A stretch of DNA of 64,000 nt. Source: Burkholderiales bacterium. GTDB lineage: Bacteria > Pseudomonadota > Gammaproteobacteria > Burkholderiales > Burkholderiaceae_C. Location: NCBI GenBank assembly GCA_947453625.1, contig CANGHK010000014.1, positions 1 through 64,000 of the forward strand, in the 5' to 3' direction. The notes under the pieces are model-generated. The model was not told the DNA's origin. It did not search any database and worked only from the letters and a program-made list of their open reading frames with translations. The translations under genes were made by a program, and so were the position numbers. This document shows positions 20,937-29,763 of this stretch, one piece after another; position 1 is the first letter of the stretch; each line of letters starts with the position of its first letter.

Positions 20937-21686
20937 ATGCTCAAGGCCATCAGGGTCCGCATCTCGCAGGGCAGCCAGACCCTCCCCGACCCGCGCCAGG
21001 CCAAGCCGGTCGGCCTGCGCGGCACGCCGGTGGTGGGCGCCGCGGCCTGCGCCAGCGGCTGCCAGGCCTGCGTGGCCGCCTGCCCCAGCGCGGCGATCAC
21101 GCTGGCGCCGCTGCAGATCGACCTCGGGCGCTGTGTGATGTGCGGCGACTGTGCCCCGCCCTGCCCCAGCGCCAGGCTGTCGTTTTCCGACACCTTCCAG
21201 TTGGCCAGCACCGACCGCGCCGGCCTGCTGATCAGCGCCGAGCGGCCGGTGCCCGACCCGGTGCGGGTGTCGGCCGCGATCCGCAGCCGCTTTGGCCGCT
21301 CGCTCAAGCTGCGCTCGGTCTCGGCCGGCGGCTGCAACGGCTGCGAGCTGGAAGTCAACGCGCTGACCAACGTCAACTTCGACATCGGCCGCTACGGCAT
21401 CGACATCGTGGCCTCGCCGCGCCACGCCGACGGCCTGGTGCTGACCGGGCCGATCACCCGCAACATGGCGCAGGCGCTGCAACTGTGCTGGGACGGCATG
21501 CCCGACCCCAAGCTGGTGATTGCGGTCGGCGCCTGCGCCATCTCGGGCGGGCTGTTCGAGGACTCGCCGGCGCTGGACCGGGCCTTTCTGCAGCGCTTCC
21601 GGCCCACGCTGTTCGTGCCCGGTTGCCCGCCCCACCCGTTGACCTTGCTCTGCGGCTTGCTCGACCTGCTGGGCATCCCGAGTTGA
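20937..21686 (+). CDS. Ehr complex 1: ferredoxin-HyfI fusion small subunit
   Basis: A 249-residue protein joining two modules. Residues 38-49 carry C-x3-C-x2-C-x3-C and residues 66-76 carry C-x2-C-x2-C-x3-C, a 2x[4Fe4S] ferredoxin like HyfH/NuoI. Residues about 115-249 are NuoB/HyfI-like with the proximal [4Fe4S] ligands C133, C136, C200 and C230. AAGGA precedes the ATG at 20937. HyfH and HyfI are normally separate proteins, so this fusion is notable. All FeS ligands are intact, so the electron path is preserved although the NiFe site next to it is lost. Confidence 0.88.
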   Translation: MLKAIRVRISQGSQTLPDPRQAKPVGLRGTPVVGAAACASGCQACVAACPSAAITLAPLQIDLGRCVMCGDCAPPCPSARLSFSDTFQLASTDRAGLLISAERPVPDPVRVSAAIRSRFGRSLKLRSVSAGGCNGCELEVNALTNVNFDIGRYGIDIVASPRHADGLVLTGPITRNMAQALQLCWDGMPDPKLVIAVGACAISGGLFEDSPALDRAFLQRFRPTLFVPGCPPHPLTLLCGLLDLLGIPS

Positions 21687-21695
21687 GCGACAGCG

Positions 21696-21730
21696 CCCGA
21701 ACCGCCGTGCCAGGACGCAGCCGGTTCGGG
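21696..21730 (+). terminator. Inverted repeat between the two Ehr operons, possible terminator
   Basis: Perfect 9-bp inverted repeat CCCGAACCG (21696-21704) and CGGTTCGGG (21722-21730) with a 17-nt loop, 10 bp after the end of operon 1. Only a short run of T (21738-21741) follows after a few bases, so intrinsic termination would be weak; it could be an mRNA-processing or attenuating hairpin. Confidence 0.4.
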
Positions 21731-21777
21731 TAGGATGTTTTGGGGATGTTTCGACTCACCGACCCTGCCAAGCGTGC

Positions 21778-21897
21778 ATGGAAACGAGGACCGAAGGGAT
21801 GAGTTCGCCGCTGGGCCCGAACCCGCAAGCCACATTCGATGGCCCCGGGGCGGCGCGCGACCTCCAGTGGGCGCTGCTGGCGCGGCACCCGGCCTGA
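21778..21897 (+). CDS. Possible small leader ORF before Ehr operon 2
   Basis: A 39-codon frame (METRTEGMSSPLG...) with GC-rich third positions that stops 3 bp before the ATG of the second HyfB-like gene, the same tight coupling seen inside the operons. An internal ATG at 21799 has GAAGGG just before it. I recognise no domain. It may be a real small protein or leader peptide, or a chance frame in a 214-bp gap. Confidence 0.25.
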   Translation: METRTEGMSSPLGPNPQATFDGPGAARDLQWALLARHPA

Positions 21898-21900
21898 TCG

Positions 21901-23919
21901 ATGAGCGGCCTGCCATCGATCACCGATTGGCTGGCCATAGACGGGTTGCTGCTGGTCATCGCCGGGTGGTTGATCGTCGGCCTGGCGGGGGTGTTCGCGC
22001 TGCGGCGCTTCGACCTGGTCGCGCAGTGGCTGTTTCCGGCCGGCGGGCTGCTGGGCCTGGCCTTGTTCGCCGTCGCGCTGGTCGCGCTGCCGGGCCGGCC
22101 TGAAGTGGCGGTGCTGGCCATCGGGCTGCCGGCCCTGCCCTTCCACCTGCGGCTCGACTCCCTGTCGGCCTATTTCCTGATGGTGATCGGTGCGGCATCG
22201 GCCGGCATCTCGGTGTTCGCCGCGGGCTATTTCCGAAAGGGCGAGGGCACGCCGCCGGGCCTGCTGTGCCTGGAATACCACGTCTTCCTGGCCAGCATGG
22301 TCGGGGTGGTGCTGGCCGACGACGCCTACTCGTTCATGGTGATGTGGGAGACCATGGCGCTGTCGTCGTTCTTCCTGGTCACGGCCAACCACCGCATTCC
22401 GGAGGTACGCAGCGCCGGCTACCTCTACATCACGGTGGCGCGCATCGGCGCCATCGCCATCCTGCTGTGCTTCGGCGTGCTGCAGGCAGGCACGGGCGAC
22501 TACACCTTCGACAACATGCGCTCGCAATCGCTGTCGCCGTTCTGGGCCTCGATCGCCTTCGGGCTGGCGGTGTTCGGCTTCGGCGCCAAGGCCGGCATCG
22601 TGCCGCTGCATGTCTGGTTGCCCGAGGCCCACCCGGCCGCGCCGTCGCCAGTGTCGGCGCTGATGAGCGGGGTGATGCTCAACACCGCCATCTACGGCCT
22701 GTTGCGGGTGGCGCTCGACCTGCTGCGCCTGTGGTGGTGGGGCGGCGTGCTGCTGGCGCTCGGCTTGGTCACGGCGCTGTTCGGCGTCGTGTTCGCCGCG
22801 GTACAGACCGACATGAAGCGGCTGCTGGCCTATTCGTCGATCGAGAACATGGGCCTGTTGTTCGTCGGCCTGGGCCTGACGCTGATCTTCGCGGGCTACC
22901 AGATGCTGCCGATGGCAGCACTCGCGCTGACCGCCACGCTCTACCATGTCGCCAGCCACGCCTGCTTCAAGAGCCTGCTCTTCCTGGGCACCGGCAGCGT
23001 GCTGCACGCCACGTCCGAGCGCAGCCTGGGCAAGCTGGGCGGGCTGATCCGCACCATGCCCTGGGTCGGCTGGCTGGTGCTGCTGGGCGTGCTGGCCAGT
23101 GCCGGCCTGCCACCGCTGGGCGGCTTCGTCTCGGAGTGGCTGCTGCTGCAGAGTTTTCTGTTCTCGCCCAGCCTGCCGGTGCCGCTGCTGACCATGCTGA
23201 TCCCGGTGGTGGCCGCGCTGATCGCGCTGGTGGCCGCGCTCGCCGGCTACACCATGGTCAAGTTCTTCGGCGTGATCTTCCTGGGCCAGCCGCGCGAGGA
23301 AAAGCTCGCCCAGGCGCGCGACGCCGGCAGGCTCGAACGCGCCGGCATGGCCTGGCTGGCGCTGGGTTGCATCGCGCTCGGCCTGCTGCCGGCCCAATTC
23401 ATCCAGTTGATCGACCCCGTCACCCGGCAGCTCGTCGGCGCCGGGCTGGGGCAAAAGGTGGCCGCGCATGGCTGGCTGCTCGCGCCCACCAGCCTGGCGC
23501 AGGCCAGTTACGGCCCGGCCATCTTCCTGCTGGGCATTCTGGGCAGTGTTGCGCTGGCCTTCGGCCTGGTGCGCGGGCTCTACCATGGCCGGGTACGGCG
23601 CGGCCCGCCATGGGCCTGTGGATTTCCCTGGGGCACGGCGCGGATGCAGGACACGGCCGAGGGTTTCGGCCAGCCCATCCGGCAGATCTTCGAGCCCTTC
23701 TTCGTGATGCGGCGCGAGCTGCCCTCGCCGTTCGACGAACAACCGCGCTACCGCGTCACGGTCGCCGACCACTTCTGGTGCTGGCTCTACCTGCCGCTGG
23801 CCGATCTGGCCAACGCCCTGGCGCGGCTGTTCGGCAAGGTGCAGCAGGGCCGCATCTCGGTCTACCTGCTCTACAGCTTCGTCACCCTGGTCGCCACCCT
23901 GATGGCGGTGATGCGATGA
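21901..23919 (+). CDS. Ehr complex 2: HyfB-like proton-translocating antiporter subunit
   Basis: A 672-residue paralogue of the protein at 14360. The ion-path residues are kept: glutamate in MVMWETMALSSFFLV and lysine in FGAKAGIVPLHVWLPEAH. The C-terminal hydrogenase-4-type block begins PWACGFPWGTARMQDTA. It looks closer to canonical HyfB than the first copy. It begins operon 2, 214 bp after operon 1, and ends in an ATGA overlap with the next gene. Confidence 0.88.
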   Translation: MSGLPSITDWLAIDGLLLVIAGWLIVGLAGVFALRRFDLVAQWLFPAGGLLGLALFAVALVALPGRPEVAVLAIGLPALPFHLRLDSLSAYFLMVIGAASAGISVFAAGYFRKGEGTPPGLLCLEYHVFLASMVGVVLADDAYSFMVMWETMALSSFFLVTANHRIPEVRSAGYLYITVARIGAIAILLCFGVLQAGTGDYTFDNMRSQSLSPFWASIAFGLAVFGFGAKAGIVPLHVWLPEAHPAAPSPVSALMSGVMLNTAIYGLLRVALDLLRLWWWGGVLLALGLVTALFGVVFAAVQTDMKRLLAYSSIENMGLLFVGLGLTLIFAGYQMLPMAALALTATLYHVASHACFKSLLFLGTGSVLHATSERSLGKLGGLIRTMPWVGWLVLLGVLASAGLPPLGGFVSEWLLLQSFLFSPSLPVPLLTMLIPVVAALIALVAALAGYTMVKFFGVIFLGQPREEKLAQARDAGRLERAGMAWLALGCIALGLLPAQFIQLIDPVTRQLVGAGLGQKVAAHGWLLAPTSLAQASYGPAIFLLGILGSVALAFGLVRGLYHGRVRRGPPWACGFPWGTARMQDTAEGFGQPIRQIFEPFFVMRRELPSPFDEQPRYRVTVADHFWCWLYLPLADLANALARLFGKVQQGRISVYLLYSFVTLVATLMAVMR

Positions 23920-24863
23920 GCTTTTCTGGCCTGTTGTCGCAGGCCTTGGAGATCGCCATCGCGATCGCGCTGGCGCCCTTGCTGACCGGCTGGGTCAACC
24001 AGTGGCGTGCCTGGCTGCAGAACAAGTCGGCGCCCAGCCTGCTGCAACCCTACCGCCTGCTGCACAAGCTGTTCAACAAGGAGTCGGTGGTGGCCGACAA
24101 CGCCTCCTCGCTGTTCCGCGCCGCGCCCTATGTGAAGTTTGGCTGCATGGTGCTGGCCTGCGCCATCGTCCCCACGCTGTCGACCGACCTGCCGCTGGCG
24201 CCGGCGGCCGACGCGGTCGCGCTGGTCGGCCTGTTCGCACTGGCGCGGGTGTTCATCGCGCTGGCGGCGATGGACCTCGGCACCGCCTTCGGCACGATGG
24301 GCGCGCGGCGCGAGATGCTGATCGGCTTTCTGGCCGAGCCGGCGCTGCTGATGGTGCTGTTCTCGGCCTCGCTGCTCTCGCATTCGACCTCGCTTGCCAC
24401 CATCGTCGAGACCCTGGCCCACCGCGAGTTCACGATCTACCCCGGACTGGCCCTGGCCGGCGTGGCGTTCACGATGGTCTGCCTGGCGGAGAACGCCCGC
24501 GTGCCGGTGGACAACCCGGCCACCCACCTCGAGCTGACGATGATCCACGAGGCGCTGATTCTGGAATATTCCGGCCGCCACCTGGCGCTGCTGGAATGGG
24601 CCGCCAGCCTCAAGCTCTTCGCCTACGGCTGCATCGGCCTGGCGCTGTTCTTCCCCTGGGGCGTGGCCGAGGCCCAGGCCCCGCTGGCGATGTTGCTGGC
24701 CTTGCCGGTGCTGGTGTTCAAGCTGGCGCTGGGCGGTGGGCTGCTGGCGGTGCTGGAAGCGGTCAGCGCCAAGATGCGCATCTTCCGGGTACCCGAGTTC
24801 CTGGCCACCGCCTTCCTGCTGGCGGTGATCGGCATGCTGGTCCACCTGCTGCTTGCCCGATGA
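23916..24863 (+). CDS. Ehr complex 2: HyfC-like (NuoH family) membrane anchor
   Basis: A 315-residue HyfC homologue. The signature loop is RVPVDNPATHLELTMIHEA, followed by LEYSGRHLALLEW, both very close to HyfC of E. coli from memory. The earlier motif MDLGTAFGTMGARRE is also present. It starts in an ATGA overlap with HyfB-like, and is followed 10 bp later by the HyfE-like gene. Confidence 0.9.
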   Translation: MSFSGLLSQALEIAIAIALAPLLTGWVNQWRAWLQNKSAPSLLQPYRLLHKLFNKESVVADNASSLFRAAPYVKFGCMVLACAIVPTLSTDLPLAPAADAVALVGLFALARVFIALAAMDLGTAFGTMGARREMLIGFLAEPALLMVLFSASLLSHSTSLATIVETLAHREFTIYPGLALAGVAFTMVCLAENARVPVDNPATHLELTMIHEALILEYSGRHLALLEWAASLKLFAYGCIGLALFFPWGVAEAQAPLAMLLALPVLVFKLALGGGLLAVLEAVSAKMRIFRVPEFLATAFLLAVIGMLVHLLLAR

Positions 24864-24873
24864 CGCTGCCGCC

Positions 24874-25533
24874 ATGAGCCAGTTGCTGACCCAGTTCGTC
24901 AACCTGCTCGGCGCGATGCTGCTGATGCTGGCCTTCGCGATGATCGCGCAGCGCCGCATCGTCACGCTGATCAAGCTGTTCACGCTGCAGGGCGCGACGC
25001 TGGCGCTGGCCACGGCGGTGGTCGGCTATGTCACCGACCAGCACCACCTCTACCTGTCGGCAGGCCTGACCTTCGCGCTCAAGGTGGTGCTGATCCCCTG
25101 GCTGCTGCACCGGGTGATCGACCGGCTGGGCATCCACTGGGACGTCGAGACCCTGATCAACATCCCGACCACGATGCTGATCGGCATCGGCGTGGTGATC
25201 TTCGCCTTCAACCTGGCGATCCCGATCTCGCAACTGTCACGCGCGCTGGCCAGCGGCACGCTGGGCATCGCGCTGGCCTGCGTGCTGTTGTCCTTCCTGA
25301 TGATGATCACCAGGGCCAAGGCGGTGCCGCAGGTGATCGGCTTCCTGGCGATGGAGAACGGCCTGTTCTTCGCCGCCACCGCGGCCACCTACGGCATGCC
25401 AATGGTGGTGGAACTGGGCATCGCGCTGGACGTGCTGATCGGCGTGCTGATCCTGGGCGTGTTCATGTTCCAGATCCGCGAGCAGTTCGACAGCCTCGAC
25501 ATCCGCCACCTCGAACGGCTGAAGGACGACTGA
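24874..25533 (+). CDS. Ehr complex 2: HyfE-like membrane subunit
   Basis: A 219-residue protein with about seven hydrophobic helices. The conserved NuoK-type helix is GFLAMENGLFFAATAATYG, with the glutamate kept. The ATG of MSQLLTQF is chosen; the frame is open a few codons earlier, but that stretch overlaps nothing conserved. Its stop codon TGA is followed directly by the GTG of the HyfF-like gene. Confidence 0.86.
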   Translation: MSQLLTQFVNLLGAMLLMLAFAMIAQRRIVTLIKLFTLQGATLALATAVVGYVTDQHHLYLSAGLTFALKVVLIPWLLHRVIDRLGIHWDVETLINIPTTMLIGIGVVIFAFNLAIPISQLSRALASGTLGIALACVLLSFLMMITRAKAVPQVIGFLAMENGLFFAATAATYGMPMVVELGIALDVLIGVLILGVFMFQIREQFDSLDIRHLERLKDD

Positions 25534-27015
25534 GTGCCCCTCGAACTCAACGTGCTGGCCTTGCTGCTAGGCATCCCGCTGCTGGGCGGCCTGGTGCTGG
25601 CGCTGGTGGGCCACCGCGACAGCGCACGCGACGTCAACGTGGCCTTCAGCGCCGGCACCTTCATCGCCGCCTGCGCCCTGACCGCCCAGGTGATAGCCAA
25701 CGGGCCGATGCTGGCCTGGCGCGAAGAGTTCTACATCGACGCGCTCAATGTCTTCCTGGTCACGCTGACCGCGCTGGTCGGGCTGACCACCGCGATCTTC
25801 TCGCGGCCCTATATGCGCATCGAGCGCGACCACGGCAAGATGACGCCGCCACGGCTGCGGCTGTACCACAGCATGTACCAGCTGTTTTCCTTCACGATGC
25901 TGCTGGCGCTGACCACCAACAACCTGGGGATCGTCTGGGTGGCGATGGAGGCGGCCACGCTGACCACCGTGCTGCTGGTCAGCGTCTACCGCACGGCCGC
26001 CAGTCTGGAGGCGGCCTGGAAGTACTTCATCCTCTGTGGCGTGGGGATCGCCCAGGCGCTGTTCGGCACCGTGCTGCTGTACATGGCAGCGGAAAAGGTC
26101 ATCGCCCCGGGCCTGGGTGATGCGGGTGGCGCGCTGCTTTGGACCCACCTGAATGCCGTCAAGTCGCAGCTCGACCCGAACATCATCACGCTGGCCTTCG
26201 CCTTCCTGTTCATCGGCTACGGCACCAAGGTCGGCCTGGTACCGGTGCACAACTGGCTGCCCGACGCCCATGCCGAGGGCCCGACGCCGGTGTCGGCGGT
26301 GCTGTCGGGGCTGTTGCTCAACGTGGCGCTGTACGCGGTGCTGCGCTGCAAGGTGCTGACCGACGGCGCGCTGGGCGGCAGCCAGCTGTCGGGCCGGCTG
26401 ATGATGGGCTTCGGCCTTCTGTCGGTGGTGGCGGCGGTGTTCTTCCTGATCCGGCAGAAGGACGTCAAGCGCATGTTCGCCTACTCGTCGATCGAGCACA
26501 TGGGCATGATGACCTTCGCCTTCGGCATGGGCGGGCCTATCGCCAGCTACGCCGGGCTGCTGCACATGACGGTGCATTCGCTGATCAAGTCGGCGATCTT
26601 CTTTGCGGTGGGCCATGCCACGCAAAAGGCCGGCACCCAGTTGATGGACGGCATACGCGGGCTGATCAAGGTCAGCCCCACGGTGGCCTGGGGCCTGATG
26701 CTGGGCACGCTGGCGATACTGGGCATGCCGCCGTTCGGCGTCTTCGCCAGCGAGTTCCTGATCGTCACCACCGCGATGCGCGACCAACCCTGGGCCACGC
26801 CCTTCCTGCTGGTCGCGCTCGGCCTGGCCTTCGCGGCGGTCTTCGCCCGGGTCCAGCCCATGGTCTTCGGCGAGACCAACGTCAAGCCGCTGGCGCATCC
26901 ACCGGCGCTGGTCCCGGTGTTCCTGCACCTGGCGCTGGGGCTGATGCTCGGCCTCTACGTCCCGCCCTACCTGGACGCCTGGTACCGGCAGGCCGCGGCG
27001 ATGCTGGGGCACTGA
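25534..27015 (+). CDS. Ehr complex 2: HyfF-like antiporter subunit
   Basis: A 493-residue NuoL/M/N-family protein. The key glutamate is in VAMEAATLTTVLLV and the key lysine in FIGYGTKVGLVPVHNWLPDA. The DVKRMFAYSSIEHMG segment is typical of HyfF and NuoM. It starts with GTG immediately after the stop of the HyfE-like gene, and no other start fits the N-terminus. It forms the second antiporter module of complex 2. Confidence 0.88.
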   Translation: MPLELNVLALLLGIPLLGGLVLALVGHRDSARDVNVAFSAGTFIAACALTAQVIANGPMLAWREEFYIDALNVFLVTLTALVGLTTAIFSRPYMRIERDHGKMTPPRLRLYHSMYQLFSFTMLLALTTNNLGIVWVAMEAATLTTVLLVSVYRTAASLEAAWKYFILCGVGIAQALFGTVLLYMAAEKVIAPGLGDAGGALLWTHLNAVKSQLDPNIITLAFAFLFIGYGTKVGLVPVHNWLPDAHAEGPTPVSAVLSGLLLNVALYAVLRCKVLTDGALGGSQLSGRLMMGFGLLSVVAAVFFLIRQKDVKRMFAYSSIEHMGMMTFAFGMGGPIASYAGLLHMTVHSLIKSAIFFAVGHATQKAGTQLMDGIRGLIKVSPTVAWGLMLGTLAILGMPPFGVFASEFLIVTTAMRDQPWATPFLLVALGLAFAAVFARVQPMVFGETNVKPLAHPPALVPVFLHLALGLMLGLYVPPYLDAWYRQAAAMLGH

Positions 27016-27019
27016 AATC

Positions 27020-28588
27020 ATGGTCATCCCTGACCTGGCCCCCGCGCTGCAACGCCTGCCCGCGCCGCTGCCGGTCTGGCAGGGCCGGGTGGACCGCGAC
27101 GGCTGGCGCGAAGCCGCGCGCCGCGTCGCCGATGCCGGCGGGCGCCTGATCTCGGTGTGGGGCGTCGACCGCTCAGCCCTGGGCCAGGGGCAGGCCGTCT
27201 GCGCCGCCTATGGCCGGCCCGAGGGCCTGGTCTGGCTGGACCTGGTGCTGGCCGACCGCGACAGCAGTTTCCCGGACCTGTCGGCCCACTTCCCCTGCGC
27301 CGGGCGGCTGCAGCGCGCGGTGGCCGACCTGTCGGGCCTGCAGGCCGAAGCGGCCCGCGACACAAGGCCCTGGCTGGACCATGGGCTGTGGCCAGGCCAG
27401 ACCCCGCCGCTGCGGCAAGGCGCGGCGCCCGCCTGCGCGGACCTGGCGGCCGCGGCCACGCTGCCGGCCGACTACCCCTTCGTGGCCGTCGCGGGCGACG
27501 GCGTGCACGAGATCGCCGTCGGCCCGGTGCACGCCGGCATCATCGAGCCCGGCCATTTCCGCTTCTCGGTCGTCGGCGAGAAACTGCTGCGGCTGGAAGC
27601 CCACCTGGGCTATGTGCACAAGGGCATGGAGCGGCGCTTCACCGAGCTGGCGCCGCGCGACGCCCACCGGCTGGCCGGCAGGGTTTCGGGCGACTCGACC
27701 GTGGCCTATGCCTGGGCCTACAGCATGGCGCTGGAATCGGCCTGGCGCTGCCAGATCCCGGCCCGTGCCGCGGCGCTGCGGGCGCTGATGCTCGAGCGCG
27801 AGCGGGTGGCCAACCACCTGGGCGACCTGGGCGCCCTGGGCAACGACGCCGCGTTCACCTTCGGCCTGGCGCAGTTCTCGCGGCTGCGCGAAGACTGGCT
27901 GCGCCTGTCCGGCGAGGCCTTTGGCCACCGCCTGATGATGGACGCCACCCTGCCCGGCGGAGTCGCGAGCGACCTGGCGCCTTTGATGCGCGACCGGCTG
28001 CGCCAGCAATGCGACGACATCGAGCTCGAGCTGCGTGTGCTCAGGCCGATCTACGACGAGCATGCCGGCCTGCAAGACCGCTTCATCGGCACCGGGCGCG
28101 TGACACCGGCGCTGGCGGCGCAACTCGGCCTGACCGGCCTGGCCGGACGCGCCAGCGGCCAGGCCGCCGACCTGCGCTGCGACCAGGCCTGGGCGCCCTA
28201 CGACCGCCTGGCCGTGGTCAAGGCCGGCAGCCGCGAGGGCGACGTGGCGGCCCGCGTGGCGGTGCGCTTCGACGAGGCCTTCGAGTCGCTGCGGCTGATC
28301 CGGGCACTGTGCGCGGGCTTGCCCGACGGCGCGATCCACCAGCCGCTGCAGCCCCAGAACCAGGACAACCAGGCCAGCCTGGGCGCGGGCTGGGTCGAAG
28401 GCTGGCGCGGCGAGGTGCTGGTCACGCTCGAGGTCGGCAGCGACCAGCGCATCCTGCGCTGCCATTGCCACGACCCGTCGTGGCAGAACTGGCCGGTGCT
28501 CGAACACGCCGTGATCGGCAACATCGTGCCCGACTTTCCACTGATCAACAAATCCTTCAACCTCAGCTATTCGGGACACGACCTCTGA
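27020..28588 (+). CDS. Ehr complex 2: HyfG-like large subunit (NuoC-NuoD fusion) lacking NiFe ligands
   Basis: A 522-residue NuoC-NuoD fusion. The NuoC-like part covers about residues 1-130, and the large-subunit signature PVHAGIIEPGHFRFSV lies near residues 169-184. The CGxC ligand pair of hydrogenases is replaced by SGDS (residues 223-226) and the C-terminal pair by NLSYSGHDL (514-522), which has no cysteine. Like complex 1 it cannot hold a NiFe centre. The substitutions differ between the two copies but the GD pair inside the first motif is shared, so the site may be conserved for another role. Confidence 0.88.
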   Translation: MVIPDLAPALQRLPAPLPVWQGRVDRDGWREAARRVADAGGRLISVWGVDRSALGQGQAVCAAYGRPEGLVWLDLVLADRDSSFPDLSAHFPCAGRLQRAVADLSGLQAEAARDTRPWLDHGLWPGQTPPLRQGAAPACADLAAAATLPADYPFVAVAGDGVHEIAVGPVHAGIIEPGHFRFSVVGEKLLRLEAHLGYVHKGMERRFTELAPRDAHRLAGRVSGDSTVAYAWAYSMALESAWRCQIPARAAALRALMLERERVANHLGDLGALGNDAAFTFGLAQFSRLREDWLRLSGEAFGHRLMMDATLPGGVASDLAPLMRDRLRQQCDDIELELRVLRPIYDEHAGLQDRFIGTGRVTPALAAQLGLTGLAGRASGQAADLRCDQAWAPYDRLAVVKAGSREGDVAARVAVRFDEAFESLRLIRALCAGLPDGAIHQPLQPQNQDNQASLGAGWVEGWRGEVLVTLEVGSDQRILRCHCHDPSWQNWPVLEHAVIGNIVPDFPLINKSFNLSYSGHDL

Positions 28589-29148
28589 TGTGGCGCATCC
28601 TGCGGCAGACCCTGCGCACCGGCATCGTCACCGAGCCCGCGCCCTCGGTGACGGTGCCGGCAATCGACGCCGAGCGCGGCGCGATCGAGCGCATACACCA
28701 GGACCTGCTGGCGATCCTGGGCCAGGCCTTGACGATCCGCCAGGTCGATGCCGGTTCGTGCAACGGCTGCGAGCTGGAAATCCACGCGCTGAACAACCCG
28801 TACTACAACATCGAGGGCCTGGGCCTGAAGTTCGTCGCCAGCCCGCGCCATGCCGACATGCTGCTGGTGACCGGCCCGGTGTCGCGCCACATGGCCGAGG
28901 CGCTGCGCCGCACCTACGAGGCCACGCCCGAACCCAAGCTGGTGCTGGCAGTGGGCGACTGCGGCTGCGATGGCGGGCTCTTCGGCACCGGCTACGCCAG
29001 TTGCGGCAGGGTGGCCAACGTGATCCCGGTGGACGCCACCGTGCCGGGCTGCCCGCCGCCGCCGATCGCGATCTTGCGCGGCATTCTGGCTGCGGTCAGA
29101 CTGGGCCAAGCACCGGACCGGCAACGGCGGCCGGATTTGCCGGGCTGA
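28588..29148 (+). CDS. Ehr complex 2: HyfI-like (NuoB family) small subunit
   Basis: A 186-residue NuoB/HyfI homologue with the proximal [4Fe4S] ligands C58, C61 (SCNGCELE), C125 (VGDCGC) and C155 (VPGCPPPP). It begins at the TGATG junction with the large subunit. Unlike the complex 1 small subunit it has no ferredoxin domain, and no separate HyfH or HyfA gene lies nearby, so complex 2 must receive electrons by another route. Confidence 0.9.
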   Translation: MWRILRQTLRTGIVTEPAPSVTVPAIDAERGAIERIHQDLLAILGQALTIRQVDAGSCNGCELEIHALNNPYYNIEGLGLKFVASPRHADMLLVTGPVSRHMAEALRRTYEATPEPKLVLAVGDCGCDGGLFGTGYASCGRVANVIPVDATVPGCPPPPIAILRGILAAVRLGQAPDRQRRPDLPG

Positions 29149-29368
29149 ACCTCCCCGCGCGGCGGGTGGCACAATAAAAAGTCCCGACCGATGCTGGCGG
29201 TTCGCACCCGCGAGGCGGTCCGGTCTTTCAGCAAGCGCAATTTCCCGCTGATCGGCAGGCCTCAAGCCCGCTGTTCCAGCCAGCCCGACCGTCCACACCC
29301 GGCCCCGACCCGAGCACCGCGCCTCGGGTCGATTGCCGGTTGTCTTCCACAGCCCCTGGATCCACACC

Positions 29369-29749
29369 ATGCTCCGCTGTGTCCTGATCGCCGCCCTGGC
29401 GGCGCTGCTGGCCCTGCCCTCGGCAGCGCAAAGCACGCGGCCGTTTCCGGCCACTGCGCTGCGCGGCGTGCTGCGGATCACGCAGCCGCCCGAGGCGCTG
29501 CTCAACGACCTGCCGGTCCGCCTGTCGCCCGGCGCGCGCATCCACGGCACCGACAACCTGCTGCAGTTGTCGGGCGCACTGGCAGGCCGGCCGCTGCTGG
29601 TGCACTACACCATCGAAGCGACCGGCGGGGTGCACGATGTCTGGATCCTCAGCCCCGACGAAGCCGCCCGCCAACCCTGGCCGACCACGGCTAGCGAGGC
29701 GCAGCGCTGGGAATTCAACCCCGCCGCACAGACCTGGACCCGGCGCTGA
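29369..29749 (+). CDS. Hypothetical exported protein upstream of miaB
   Basis: A 126-residue protein with a clear signal peptide ([17 protein letters not shown]) and a mature part rich in small beta-strand-like stretches ([21 protein letters not shown]). I know no function; similar short exported proteins are common before miaB in Burkholderiales. The ATG at 29369 puts the signal peptide at the N-terminus; the frame is open back to 29333. It lies 14 bp before miaB. The 220 bp before it shows no clear promoter. Confidence 0.65.
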   Translation: MLRCVLIAALAALLALPSAAQSTRPFPATALRGVLRITQPPEALLNDLPVRLSPGARIHGTDNLLQLSGALAGRPLLVHYTIEATGGVHDVWILSPDEAARQPWPTTASEAQRWEFNPAAQTWTRR

Positions 29750-29763
29750 CCCCAGCGCCCACG

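Noticed and set aside
21454..23772. A 772-codon minus-strand frame.
   Set aside because: It is antisense to the small subunit and the second HyfB-like gene; it is rich in His, Gln and Arg and lacks any motif.
14360..29148. A genuine formate hydrogenlyase or hydrogenase-4 operon.
   Set aside because: All NiFe ligand cysteines are missing in both large subunits, and no formate dehydrogenase, maturation protease or hyp genes lie in the window.
14360..29148. A complex I (nuo) operon.
   Set aside because: NuoE/F/G, NuoA and NuoJ are absent; NuoC and NuoD are fused and the membrane subunits carry HyfB/HyfC/HyfE features.
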